DNA of 64,000 nucleotides from contig OY729418.1 of assembly GCA_963422275.1 (NCBI GenBank), positions 4,030,001-4,094,000 on the forward strand, in the 5' to 3' direction. Numbering within the stretch: position 1 is the first letter of the stretch; each line of letters starts with the position of its first letter. Positions 25,712 to 35,413 of this stretch are shown in pieces. Source of the DNA: G963422275 sp963422275. GTDB lineage: Bacteria > Pseudomonadota > Alphaproteobacteria > Rhodobacterales > Rhodobacteraceae. A model generated the notes under the pieces. It was not told where the DNA came from. It ran no database searches and saw only the letters and a program-made list of their open reading frames with translations. The position numbers and the translations under genes are program-made.

Positions 25712-28174
25712 ATGCTAAAGTTCTTCCGCTGGCTCCTTTACATTTTTCTCACTTCCGTGTTCCTGCTCGGTTCCGCTGGCAGCGTTGCCTTTTTCCTAGT
25801 TTCAAGATCAATTCCCGATTATGACCAGACACATTTCGTCGCGGGCCTAGACGGAAGTGTAGAGATCGTCCGAGACAGCCACAATATACCTCACATATTT
25901 GGTGATACCGACGAGGATGTTTTCTTTGGCCTTGGTTTCGCGCATGCTCAGGACCGACTTTGGCAAATGACATTTTTTCGCCGGGTTGCACAGGGCCGTC
26001 TGTCGGAACTGTTTGGCCGCCAGTCGCTAAGGACCGACGAACTTATGCGCCAGCTCGACATCTACACTCTAGCTCTCGCCTCCGTTGATGCACAGGATCA
26101 AGAAACAAAAGCTGCCCTCGATGCATATTCGGCAGGGGTCAACGCTTGGATTAGCACAGCAAACGACGGCTTTATGGGGTGGGGAGCGCCCGAGTTCATA
26201 CTCTTTCGGTCCGAGATCCGCCCTTGGCGTCCTGCCGACAGCATTGCAATCCTCAACTTGCAAGCCGTCAAGCTGTCGGTCCACCTAGATGACGAACTGC
26301 TGCGCGGACGCATCGAGAACAAGCTTGCCCCAGAGATGGTTCGCGACATCCTGCCAGAGCATCCAAGGTTCGACTTTAAATTCCCGTTCAACCAATCACT
26401 TCGCACCCTTCCCATCAATCACGAAGACTCCCAATTTGCGGGCTATGGGTTTGCTCACAATCCCTTTTCGGATCGCGGATTTGGGGGCGCATCAAATGCT
26501 TGGGCGGTTGCACCCAATCGCTCCGCCGCCGGTAGCACTCTTCTTGCCAATGACCCGCACTTGGAGTTCTCCGCCCCATCGACTTGGATGCTGGCCCGGC
26601 TGGAACTTTCGTCAGGCGGAGTGATTGGCGGAACTATACCCGGAGTGCCTCTAATCTCTGTCGGGCGATCCGAGCATCTGGCTTGGGGACCAACCTACTC
26701 CCACCTAGACAACCAAGATGTGTACTTTGAACGATTGGACCCCTCCAATGACGCCAGATATCTCACGCCAGACGGATACAAGGAATTTCGCAGTCGCATT
26801 TCCGTGATTCCAGTAAAGGGCGAAGCATCTGCTTCAGTTCGCTTGCGTTGGACCGAGAATGGACCGGTCATCCCTACCCGAAGTGACCTAACAGAACTCC
26901 TGCCAGATGGTTATGTTGCATCGTTGGCTTGGACAATGCTCCGCCCGAACAACACAACCATGACTGCCGGAATCCGGTTGATGAAGGCGAAAAGCGTCGG
27001 CGAGGCGCTCAAAGCGGGACGCTGGTACAGAACTCCTCCCATGAATTTGATGCTTGCAGACCGCAAGGAAATTGCACTTCAGATGGTGGGTGCCCAACCT
27101 CGAAGACATGTTTTTCATGAAACAAAGGGACGCAAACCATCGGCAGGCTGGAAGTATGTAAACCGATGGCAGGGCGAAATGACCTATGACGAAATGCCGA
27201 GGGTGCGAGACCCACTCGACGGCGTTCTACTCAATACTAACAACAAGACAGTCGACACAGAGTTTCCCCACCACTTCAGTTATCTGTGGGGAGATACGCA
27301 ACGGATTCGCCGACTAGGCGAACTCATTGCCAACCGGGAAATTCATACGCGAAACAGCTTCATCGAGGCACAGCTAGATACAGTGTCATTCACTGCTCGG
27401 TCACTGCTCTCACTCGTCGGAAGGGAACTTTGGCATCTGAAGGATATTGGATCTAATGATGAAAAGATAACCCTAAGAAACACTGCTCTTTCTAGGCTTC
27501 ATTCCTGGACCGGCGAAATGAGCGAGCATTGGCCAGAACCGTTAATCTATGCAGAATGGATGAGATTGTTATTCCAGTTCTTGGCTAAGGACGAACTCGG
27601 TTTCCTGTTCACGGAATTCTCTCACCCGGATCCAGTGTTCATCGAGCGCGTGTTCCGTGGCATTGACACTGCGTCGGTCTGGTGTGACATTATCCAAACA
27701 ACGCAAGTCGAGTCTTGTCCGGAAATTGCAGCAATTGCCTTGGACAACGCACTTACGAACTTATCAGTCAGATATGGCAAAGATATTGCAAAATGGCGCT
27801 GGGGCGATGCGCACCGAGCATTGCACGAACATCCAGTACTAGGCCGTACCCCGTTGCTCTCATGGCTTGTGAACATAAACCAATCGACCTCTGGTGGAGA
27901 CAACACGCTGAATCGAGGCCTGACGAAGGGCACTAAAGAAAATACATATTATAATATCCATGGGCCTGGATACCGTGGCATCTATGATTTTTCGGAACCC
28001 AATGCATCGATTTTCATCATTTCGACGGGCCAAAGCGGCCATCCATTTTCGCGCCACTACGACGATCTAGGCCAACTTTGGCGCCGTGGCAAGTATGTGT
28101 CGATGTCTCTAGATCCCGACATAGCAAGGTCGGTGTCAATTGGAATAACGCTTCTCCGGCCAGCCCCGAACTAG
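25712..28174 (+). CDS. Penicillin acylase family N-terminal-nucleophile hydrolase
   Basis: This 820-residue protein hydrolyses amide bonds, with precursor self-cleavage exposing a catalytic N-terminal Ser. A membrane anchor or signal (residues 7-31) is followed by the alpha-subunit region 'VRDSHNIPHIFGDTDEDVFFGLGFAHAQDRLWQM'. The nucleophile is Ser261 in GGASNAWAV, then 'LLANDPHLEFSAPSTW' and the C-terminal 'STGQSGHPFSRHYDDLGQLW'. Relatives include penicillin G acylase and acyl-homoserine-lactone acylases, so quorum quenching or peptide turnover are both possible. The TAG stop is formed by the CTAG target of a type-2 IS; the pre-insertion sequence would also have read TAG, so the protein is not truncated. 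Confidence 0.93.
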   Translation: MLKFFRWLLYIFLTSVFLLGSAGSVAFFLVSRSIPDYDQTHFVAGLDGSVEIVRDSHNIPHIFGDTDEDVFFGLGFAHAQDRLWQMTFFRRVAQGRLSELFGRQSLRTDELMRQLDIYTLALASVDAQDQETKAALDAYSAGVNAWISTANDGFMGWGAPEFILFRSEIRPWRPADSIAILNLQAVKLSVHLDDELLRGRIENKLAPEMVRDILPEHPRFDFKFPFNQSLRTLPINHEDSQFAGYGFAHNPFSDRGFGGASNAWAVAPNRSAAGSTLLANDPHLEFSAPSTWMLARLELSSGGVIGGTIPGVPLISVGRSEHLAWGPTYSHLDNQDVYFERLDPSNDARYLTPDGYKEFRSRISVIPVKGEASASVRLRWTENGPVIPTRSDLTELLPDGYVASLAWTMLRPNNTTMTAGIRLMKAKSVGEALKAGRWYRTPPMNLMLADRKEIALQMVGAQPRRHVFHETKGRKPSAGWKYVNRWQGEMTYDEMPRVRDPLDGVLLNTNNKTVDTEFPHHFSYLWGDTQRIRRLGELIANREIHTRNSFIEAQLDTVSFTARSLLSLVGRELWHLKDIGSNDEKITLRNTALSRLHSWTGEMSEHWPEPLIYAEWMRLLFQFLAKDELGFLFTEFSHPDPVFIERVFRGIDTASVWCDIIQTTQVESCPEIAAIALDNALTNLSVRYGKDIAKWRWGDAHRALHEHPVLGRTPLLSWLVNINQSTSGGDNTLNRGLTKGTKENTYYNIHGPGYRGIYDFSEPNASIFIISTGQSGHPFSRHYDDLGQLWRRGKYVSMSLDPDIARSVSIGITLLRPAPN

Positions 28175-29499
28175 GGAATCTCTAATTTGAAGGGTTGTGG
28201 ATGTTCCCGTTTCTGGCTGCGCCGGTCGTTTTCTTGCAGTCCGGAAGCCTCAAATGCGCGCGCTCCGCCCGCTTCACGGTCCCGCAATGCCTAGCCTCAG
28301 GTCGCGCGACACGCGCGGCCTTTCCCGGTCGACGACGGCGCCGAGATGATGGTGGCGTCAACGATGCCGCCCTCCTTCAGCGGAACCTCCCGTTCGGCTA
28401 AGCGCCGGAGGCTCTCGGCGTCGTGGAGCAAGTCCTCCATCGCCGGATTGCAGAATAGTTGAACGCAGTGCACCGGCAGCGAATGCGACGGTCACCCCTT
28501 GCGCCGCCCTTGGGACAGGTCGGCGCAATGCGAGCCTCCAGACGCGCCCAGGGGATCGATCCATCCATCCGCTCCGGAAAAATCTCGTGACGCGTCCTGC
28601 AGTCATGTTAAAGACTCGTAAAGCTCGATGGCTGAAGACGTTGCATGAAGTGATCATCCGAAAAAAAACACAACGCAAAATGGCAGGCGCCCTCTCGGAT
28701 GCACAAGGCCAAGCCTAAAATCAGGCTAACTGCTTATGCACTTGGTTCCGGTTTGATCAAGATGCAGCAGGGGTGAGGTTTGGTGCGCAGAGCCTGCAGG
28801 AACAGGGACAGGAAGGCAGCGTGGCGATTTCGGCGCCGATTGAAACGAAAGACGAACTCGCCGAGACAGGTCTGGAGGCGCTTGGCGCACAGCCCGTGGC
28901 AGACGCCCCGAGCCCAGCCCTTGAGGTTGGAAAACGCGGTGTGGACCCAAGCGAGAATTTCATGGGCGGGCCTGTCGCCGCCGACAGGGACCGGTGGCGG
29001 TCCCAAGGCACCGCGCTGCAGCCTCTCCAGCCGTCTGTCTTGATGATCGCGGTCGCGGCGGTGTTGTGCACAGCGAAGTTGCCGAGATCCTTGGCGCTGC
29101 AGGACGGGACCGTGGCCAGCCGCAGGCGGCCCGGAACCGGACCGCGAGCGACAGCCTGGTTCGGTGCAGGAAGGTGCCGGCGGTAACCGAGGCTTGACGA
29201 TGGCAACGGACGCACTCGAAGCTGTGCGGCCTGGTCTTCAGCTCCCACCCGCGGTCGTGGCCGCAGGCGGGACACCGGAAGCCGTTCGACCATCGGACGG
29301 CGATGAGCCGCTGGGCGCAGGCGTCGTCTGTCAGGGAACCGGCTATGGAAGGCGATGAGACTGGTGGGGATTTCGGTCATGGGACGGTTCCACATCAAGA
29401 ATGTCATGCGAACATTCCATCATCCGGCATCCCGAACACAATGCCTTGTGTCTTAGGAACCATGTGCATAAGCAATTCAGGCTATATTCAGAGGTTCCC
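28174..29499 (-). mobile_element. Type-2 IS5-family element (minus), decayed, with a nested IS1595-type element
   Basis: The left end gggaatctctaatttga begins at the G of the acylase stop codon, and the right end 'tattcagaggttccc' closes at 29499. TA flanks both ends (CTAG). The interior outside the nested element matches the minus-oriented type-2 copy at 55972, with large deletions and no readable transposase. The IS1595-type element sits 15 bases from the right end. Confidence 0.88.
28729..29476 (-). mobile_element. IS1595-type element with 8-bp target duplication (748 bp, defective)
   Basis: Imperfect terminal repeats, actgcttatgcacttggttc (28729-) and its complement (-29476), are flanked by an exact 8-base duplication, tcaggcta (28721-28728 and 29477-29484), as expected for IS1595. 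The minus strand from ATG 29380 starts 'MTEIPTSLIAFHSRFPD'. In shifted frames it gives the DDE C-terminus 'VHTAFSNLKGWARG' and 'FVFRFNRRRNRHAAF'. Frameshifts and an internal deletion make it inactive. Confidence 0.92.
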
Positions 29500-29501
29500 T
29501 A

Positions 29502-30258
29502 GGAGTTTACCCGGCTAATGGAATGGAGCGTTGTGGCCTAGCGGTGACCTGCGCATTCTCGCAAGCGTCGCAACGTTCTATTGCCTAGTCCCCTTTACAG
29601 TGGCGTGGGCGCGGTGGTCTGACGATGATCCAACAGTTTGTCGGGCCGCGATTTCTCGATGTGCATCGGCTTGCAGGCTTGCCGATCGGTGGCGGTGCCA
29701 AGACAGGGGATGTCCCCAGGAGACCCGGAACATGATCCTCGCCCTCGCCTGGCGGGGCGTACCTGAACCCGCTCGACGCAGCCATCCACGTCGGCGCACA
29801 CAAATCCCTTGCAGTCGAAGAGGCAGCGACCGCCCCTCTTCAACCACCGGGCGTCTGGACCCGCCGAGAGACTCTCGGACACCGAAACCTCCTCCGCCTT
29901 CCCCCTCGGCGCGGTCCTCGACCTAGCGCTGCGTCAAGACCGCGCGGGTCGAGCGCGGCGAACGAGCCGGAAAACGCGTCGTGGCTCGGGACTGTGCGCT
30001 CGGCTTCACGAGGTTGCAGCGCCTCTTCTGCTAGTTCGCTAAGGAAGGAAAACGGACATGTTCAAGCGTACGGCGGGCCCATCCATCCTAGCAACGATCC
30101 TGTGCTGGGTCGATCTTCTGCTGCAGCACCAAGATCACGAACTCGTGAGAAAGCAATGTCTATTTATCCCCAGTTCCACTTACCTACACCCAAAAGCAGG
30201 GATTTTATGCTAGGAATTACCTACGTACGGAACTCTCAGTTCGGGTTAGCGGTTGGTT
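29502..30258 (-). mobile_element. ISL2-like mid-gene fragment and unassigned debris
   Basis: On the minus strand about 29600-29890 reads 'PDARWLKRGGRCLFDCKGFV', then 'VDGCVERVQVRPA'. This corresponds to the 'EARWLKKGDRYHFGYKGFV' core region of ISL2-group IS5 transposases. About 29890-30045 continues with a degraded 'VEDRAEGEG' linker. From 30046 to the end of hfq (30258) I see nothing. hflX, which normally follows hfq, is absent. Confidence 0.65.
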
Positions 30259-30534
30259 TCAGCTAGAAGAGTTCGGGCCGCCTTTCTGAGCATCCAAACT
30301 TTCCTCTTTCCCATCAAACAAAGAGAGAGGTTGCGAGGGCATGATTGTAGAAATAGCACTTTTGTAGACGAGCTGGATGTGTTGATCTCGGCGTAGCAGG
30401 ACGCAGTAGTTGTCAAACCAAGTGATCATTCCATTCAGCTTCACACCGTTCACAAGAAATATTGTGACCATCCCCTTCGATCTTCGCACTGCATTCAGAT
30501 AAACATCCTGTAGATTCTGTTTCTCGCCGTTCAT
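30259..30534 (-). CDS. hfq: RNA chaperone Hfq
   Basis: Hfq is a hexameric Sm-like protein that pairs small RNAs with mRNAs and affects their stability. The 91-residue product has the Sm1 motif region 'VTIFLVNGVKLNGMITWFDNYCVLLRR' and the Sm2 motif 'LVYKSAISTIMP', including the Tyr and Lys used in uridine binding. The N-terminus begins 'EKQNLQDVYLNAVRRSKG'. It is the last gene of the ntrY-ntrX-trkA-trkH cluster but is separated from trkH by 500 bases. The usual downstream partner hflX is replaced by IS debris. Confidence 0.95.
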   Translation of the reverse strand: MNGEKQNLQDVYLNAVRRSKGMVTIFLVNGVKLNGMITWFDNYCVLLRRDQHIQLVYKSAISTIMPSQPLSLFDGKEESLDAQKGGPNSSS

Positions 30535-31033
30535 TTTTTGTTCATTTCATTGTCGGTGCCGTATTGTGCAGGTAACTATAGCTGATTCCCTTAGCTGTCC
30601 AGTGTCCCAAGAACCGTAAACAGCGCAAGCGCAATTGCTTTTCAATTTTCCGTCCGGTGGCGGTGCGTACCATGCCGAGCAGGGCATCGTTCTCGCCAGC
30701 GCGTTTCAGCTTGCCCCGCATCCAGCACGACATACGCGATGCTCGGCGCCAGACGGCACATCGCCACAAGGCTCTCCGGGCCGCTGCCCTTCAGGGGGCG
30801 TCGCGGCACGTGACGTTTCGCTTGCACTTGGGATCCCATTCTTCAAAAAAAACAAGACAATCTTGCGTGATGCCTGTCTCTGCACTGTCGCTTTCAGGCA
30901 CATTGCACCACCGGCGGGAAAGAGAAAACCGGAATTTTTCAAAAGCGATTGCCTTGGAACTGTAAAGGTAATCGTCAAAGTGCAGCTTTGCCAACGAGAA
31001 CAAGCCTATAGGCCCCAACTCGCCGCACATTTG
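30535..31033. other. 500-base gap between trkH and hfq with an unidentified GC-rich insert
   Basis: The piece from about 30650 to 30830 is clearly GC-richer than its surroundings. On the minus strand it has an open stretch ('RGKLKRAGENDALLGMVRTA' in one frame) that I cannot assign. It could be an IS scrap or the relic of a gene once lying between trkH and hfq. The rest is featureless, with a run of A residues at 30845. Confidence 0.45.
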
Positions 31034-32533
31034 TCAACGCCGCCACACCAATGGGTTCAAAAGCGCAATGACCGATATGATTTCGAGCTTCCCCACAATC
31101 ATTGCGATGCTGAGCGTAGACTTTGAATACCCATCTAGCATCCAATAGTCAAAGCCTCCGGGGACAATTGCGCCGGCGAGAGGTCCCGTCGTGGTCAATG
31201 CCGAAACAGACACGGCGAGAGCGGATTCGAGTTTCAATCCAGACGCGGACAAGGCAAGCATAAGCGCACCGGTTGTTACGGCAAACAGCGCAAAAGCTGC
31301 CCACACGATTTCAATGCCTTCGCTCCGAATTCCCTTCCGGGCAGGTGAGATCACTGCTGAAGGATATACAAGCTTGGTCAACTCGTATGCCCCGTGTCGC
31401 CAAATTGAAATCACCCTTAGCAGCTTCAGGCCGCCTGCGGTCGTGGCAATTCCTCCACCGGTCATTGCCAAGCCGATTAAAATCAAGGCTTGGAAAGAAT
31501 AGCTCGCTGACTCAGGGGGCTGGGACCAATGCACACTCTCAAAACCTGAGGTGGACAAAAACGAAGCAACCGTAAACAAGGCACCCCAGAATGAATAAAA
31601 GGAGTCAAATAGCGAGCTTGGGTTCCCCGAAGTCTCGATTCTTGTCCACTGCAACAGAAAAAAAGCTGACGCCGCAGCAAGAATGATACCCAAAGCCAAT
31701 CGAAATTCAGGATCACTCAGATATAAAATGGGCTTGGGCAAACCCTTGCTGGTCGTCACAAACACACGGGAAAACGACACAAAAAGGAAACAAAAAACAA
31801 AAACCTCAGCCAAAAACCCATCTTGAGTAGACACACGGTTCTCGCCTAGCGAAATTCCGCTCGTGGACATCGTTGACATGGCATGGACGAAAGCAGCAAG
31901 AGGCAACTCGCCCGCCAAGAGCAAAAGACCCCACAACACACAAGTGAACCCACAGTACAGTGGCAGAAGTCGGCCAAGATGCTTCACTAACCTTACACGC
32001 GATTCCGATTCGCCAGAGATCTTAGGGCCAGGTATGTAGCGACCGGTCGCTGCCACCGTCTCGAATCCACCGATTCCCAAAGGCTCCAAGATGGAAAGCG
32101 CTGCAACCCACATGATAAATCCGCCCATCCAAGCGACCATAGCACGCCAGAATGCAACGGTTTCCGACAGCTTTCTGGAGTCTATTAACTCTGCGCCTGT
32201 GGTTGTCAGGCATGACACCATATCACGATAGGCATCGAAGTATGGGACATCTGACAATGCCGCGTAAACTGGCAGGGCGAGCAAAACAGGAATTCCAGCC
32301 AAGACCAAGAAAAATCCTAACAACTGGTTTCGAACTGTTGTCTTAGGCCGAAAATTGGTGGTGGACAGGCCCAGCAATACTCCAAAAAAGATTGTCAAAA
32401 GCCCATTGTAAAAAAACGCTCGAGAGGTCGGATGGTCATCGAAGGCCAAGCTTAGTGCTGCGGGCATGAACATGGAGAGCCCAGCAAAAGTGATGGCTAC
32501 AACAAGAAATGGGTACTTAAGCCAACTGCGCAT
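31034..32533 (-). CDS. trkH: Trk potassium uptake transmembrane protein TrkH
   Basis: TrkH is the inner-membrane channel subunit of the low-affinity Trk potassium uptake system gated by TrkA. The 499 residues form the usual four membrane-pore-membrane repeats with the selectivity-filter segments 'CLTTTGAEL', 'AMSTMSTSGISL', 'FLSTSGFESV' and 'SALTTTGPLAG'. 'AMTGGGIATTAGGLKLLRV' is a further TrkH signature. It overlaps trkA by 17 bases, so the two are translationally coupled. Having trkH directly after trkA in the ntr cluster makes a complete uptake module. Confidence 0.95.
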   Translation of the reverse strand: MRSWLKYPFLVVAITFAGLSMFMPAALSLAFDDHPTSRAFFYNGLLTIFFGVLLGLSTTNFRPKTTVRNQLLGFFLVLAGIPVLLALPVYAALSDVPYFDAYRDMVSCLTTTGAELIDSRKLSETVAFWRAMVAWMGGFIMWVAALSILEPLGIGGFETVAATGRYIPGPKISGESESRVRLVKHLGRLLPLYCGFTCVLWGLLLLAGELPLAAFVHAMSTMSTSGISLGENRVSTQDGFLAEVFVFCFLFVSFSRVFVTTSKGLPKPILYLSDPEFRLALGIILAAASAFFLLQWTRIETSGNPSSLFDSFYSFWGALFTVASFLSTSGFESVHWSQPPESASYSFQALILIGLAMTGGGIATTAGGLKLLRVISIWRHGAYELTKLVYPSAVISPARKGIRSEGIEIVWAAFALFAVTTGALMLALSASGLKLESALAVSVSALTTTGPLAGAIVPGGFDYWMLDGYSKSTLSIAMIVGKLEIISVIALLNPLVWRR

Positions 32534-33884
32534 CTGGACCTAGCAGTTCGATTGTCTTCGTCACATCGCCCGCTAAGGAAAAAAACGCCACTGCGTCGCC
32601 CACCTCGAATCGCGTGTATGAGGTCAAGGGCACAGTTTGGTTTCCTTTCATCACGCTGCCTACTATCACCCCTTCCGGCAACTTTGCGTTCGAGATCATT
32701 CTTCCTGTGATTTGCGAATCGTCTGTAATTTGCGCTTCAATTACTTCGGCCTCGGCATTTCCAACGGAAAGCACTGAATTGACAAGATGCGTTCTTATAT
32801 GGGGAAGAATAGAAGACACGGTCGTTGCCCGCGGGTCAATCCGTGCATCGACCCCCAGTGGTTTGACAAGAGGGGCAAGAGACGGTTCGTTCACGAGGCT
32901 TATGGTTCGCAAGCGACGTGCCAGATTCTTTGCCTGTGTCGCAATTAACAAATTTGTTTTGTCGTCATCGGTCACCGTCAGAATCGCATTTGCGTGCTCA
33001 ATCCCTGCCTCCATCAGCTTGTCTTGGTCTAAGCCCTCGCCATGAAGCACAACTGTTTTTGAAAGCTCCCGAGCAACGGATTCCGCGCGACTAAGGTTAC
33101 GTTCAATGACCTTCACGCGGGTATCGCTCCGCGTGCTTTCCAGTCGCTGGGCGACCTCGAACCCGACATTCCCGGCTCCCACCAGGATTAGCTGCCTGCA
33201 TGGGTCATGCTGCTTGTTGAAAATTTGAAGGGTGCGAGCGAACTCGCCGGAGTCAACGACCAAGTAGATTTCGTCATCTGAAAACAGTTGGTCTTCGGGT
33301 GTTGGCACACCGAGACGACCTTCGCGCCGCAAGCCAACCACAACGCCCGAGTATCCCGGAAACAATTCAGAAAGCTGCCTTAACGGCGTGTTGGTCACTG
33401 GGGATTCCTGCCCCAAGCGAAGGCCCAGCAAAAGCGCTTTGCCAGAGAGTATGCTCCGCCATTCAAAGACCGTCGGCGACCTAATCAAGTGCACAGCCGC
33501 GTCGGCAACTTCGCTCTCGGGGTTTATAATGATGTCGACAGGCCACCCACGCCTTCGCCGCGGAACATCATGGTAGCTCTTGTTCCTGAGTCGAACAATC
33601 GTCTTTGCCTCAGAATCCAGACTCCGAGCCACCATGCACGAAATTATGTTTGCTTCATCAGAAGACGTCGCGGCGATTATCAGATCTGCGTCTTCCACAC
33701 CTGCCTCGGACAGTACGCGTGGGTCAGTGGCTCGGCCGGAGACACCAGCCACATCAAGCTTTTCCGCCAGTTGCCTCACGACATCGTCGTTGGAGTCAAC
33801 GATGGTGATGTCACTGTCTTCTCGAGCAAGATAGCGGCAGATCTGCCCGCCAACCTGCCCCGCACCACAAATTATTATCTTCAA
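32517..33884 (-). CDS. trkA: Trk system potassium uptake regulator TrkA
   Basis: TrkA is the peripheral NAD-binding gating subunit of the Trk potassium transporter. It has 455 residues with two RCK modules: Rossmann motifs GAGQVGGQICRYLARE at the start and GAGNVGFEVAQRL near residue 235. Each is followed by a TrkA-C domain. The start is TTG at 33884 with an AGAGG site 8 bases upstream; the next amino acids, KIIICGAGQ, are the standard beginning. The gene lies between ntrX and trkH on the same strand, the conserved alphaproteobacterial order. Confidence 0.96.
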   Translation of the reverse strand: MKIIICGAGQVGGQICRYLAREDSDITIVDSNDDVVRQLAEKLDVAGVSGRATDPRVLSEAGVEDADLIIAATSSDEANIISCMVARSLDSEAKTIVRLRNKSYHDVPRRRRGWPVDIIINPESEVADAAVHLIRSPTVFEWRSILSGKALLLGLRLGQESPVTNTPLRQLSELFPGYSGVVVGLRREGRLGVPTPEDQLFSDDEIYLVVDSGEFARTLQIFNKQHDPCRQLILVGAGNVGFEVAQRLESTRSDTRVKVIERNLSRAESVARELSKTVVLHGEGLDQDKLMEAGIEHANAILTVTDDDKTNLLIATQAKNLARRLRTISLVNEPSLAPLVKPLGVDARIDPRATTVSSILPHIRTHLVNSVLSVGNAEAEVIEAQITDDSQITGRMISNAKLPEGVIVGSVMKGNQTVPLTSYTRFEVGDAVAFFSLAGDVTKTIELLGPDAQLA

Positions 33885-33965
33885 GTTGGGACCTCTTGCC
33901 AGTGCTTACTGCACCCGTTCCAGCGGTACTGGCAGATTCCCGACCAAACGCAACACAACATGAAT

Positions 33966-35363
33966 TCAATTCGTGAACTGTGCAATCCGGCTTCCGGCTT
34001 GCATGGTCGTCTCTACCTTGAGCGATTTAAGCTTGCGGTGGAGAGCCGACCTCTCCATTCCGATGAAGCCGGCTGCACGGGAAATGTTGCCGCCAAATCG
34101 ATTTATCTGCGCAACGAGATAGTCGCGCTCAAATGCCTCCCGTGCTTCCCTGAGAGGTAGTGAAAGAAGATCTGTGGAAAGTGGAACGGCGTCATCGGCA
34201 CCCGTGTTTGACATGATTTCATCGATTTCCCTGCGCTCAATCGGCGTATCGTTCTTGCTCTTTATGAGGACGTTTTCAATCACGTTTTTCAGTTGTCTGA
34301 CATTTCCGGCCCACTCAAAAGTCTGCAACAGGAGAAGCGCATCTTCGGTAATGGCCCGCTTTGCGTAACCTTTCTGCTTGTGAAATCTCGCGATGAAATA
34401 TTCCGCAAGCACTGGAATGTCCTCCAAACGCCCGCGCAACGGTGGAACTTCCATCGTGACAACATTGAGACGGTGAAACAAATCTTCCCTGAGTGACCCA
34501 GCCTTGACATCGCCTTCGAGGTTTCTACAGGTGCAGGATACAACCCTGAAGTCCACTCGCACGGCATCGCCTCCGCCCGCACGCTGGAACTTGTTGTGGA
34601 CTAGCGCATTGAGCAGTTTCGGCTGCACAGGCACCGGAATCTCGGCAACTTCCGCAAAGAAAACCGTTCCGCCATGTGCATTTTCAAGAAATCCCGACGT
34701 GATTCGTCCTTGACCGTCTTGGTACCCGAACAGCGCTGCATCAACCGATTCAGGATCGAGCGACATAAAGTTTGCACGGATGAACGGATTGCCCGCTCTC
34801 GGAGACTTAGCATGCAAGAACCGCGCCGCGAGCTCCCTCCCAGATCCCTGAGGTCCTGACAGAAGCACTCTTGCAGATGTAGCGGCGGCTCGCTCGAGAT
34901 TCGCGCGCAGCGACTTGAATACTTGCGACTGGCCGACCATTTCCGCGTCTCGCGTCTCCCGCCTACGCAAGGATAGGTTCTCATGCCGCAGATGAACCGC
35001 CTCTAATGTCCGTTTTGCCACGACAATCAGGTGATCTGGATTAATGGGCTTCTCGATGTAGTCGTAAGCACCAAACTTCATTGCTTGCACGGCAACCTCA
35101 ATCGTTCCGTGCGCGGAAATAACGATCACCGGAATTTCCGGATTGTTGTCTCTAAGGATGTTTAAGATGCGGATCCCATCCATCTCGCTGTCCTGAAGCC
35201 AGATGTCGAGAATTATCAAGCTCGGTGCCGAATGGTTGACCTCACGGAAACACTCCTCACCATTTCTTGCTACTCGCGTGGCAAAGCCCTCATCTTGGAG
35301 AACCTCCGAGACGAGGTCCCGAATGTCCTTTCGGTCATCGACGATAAGAATCTCATCCTTCAC
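33966..35363 (-). CDS. ntrX: NtrX-type response regulator with altered Walker motifs
   Basis: NtrX is the response regulator partner of NtrY (nitrogen and redox control, envelope functions). It has 465 residues with a GTG start. The receiver domain carries the acidic pair and phospho-Asp (IILDIWLQD). The AAA+ domain is next, and a Fis-type helix-turn-helix ends the protein ('GGNISRAAGFIGMERSALHRKL'). Two catalytic sites look changed: Walker A is GPQGSGRE, with Arg176 in place of Lys, and Walker B is VFFAEV, with Ala237 in place of Asp. The sigma-54 GAFTGA loop is absent, as in other alphaproteobacterial NtrX. ATP hydrolysis is therefore doubtful, while DNA binding and phosphorylation seem kept. 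Confidence 0.95.
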   Translation of the reverse strand: MKDEILIVDDRKDIRDLVSEVLQDEGFATRVARNGEECFREVNHSAPSLIILDIWLQDSEMDGIRILNILRDNNPEIPVIVISAHGTIEVAVQAMKFGAYDYIEKPINPDHLIVVAKRTLEAVHLRHENLSLRRRETRDAEMVGQSQVFKSLRANLERAAATSARVLLSGPQGSGRELAARFLHAKSPRAGNPFIRANFMSLDPESVDAALFGYQDGQGRITSGFLENAHGGTVFFAEVAEIPVPVQPKLLNALVHNKFQRAGGGDAVRVDFRVVSCTCRNLEGDVKAGSLREDLFHRLNVVTMEVPPLRGRLEDIPVLAEYFIARFHKQKGYAKRAITEDALLLLQTFEWAGNVRQLKNVIENVLIKSKNDTPIERREIDEIMSNTGADDAVPLSTDLLSLPLREAREAFERDYLVAQINRFGGNISRAAGFIGMERSALHRKLKSLKVETTMQAGSRIAQFTN

Positions 35364-35413
35364 TTCGGCATCCCTCTACTCCACCCGAATTGACATCTTC
35401 GACACCTGCCGAG

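Noticed and set aside
33489..34160. Long plus-strand frame of 223 codons opposite trkA and ntrX
   Set aside because: It is the reverse shadow of trkA and the end of ntrX, spans the gap between them and has no recognisable domain.
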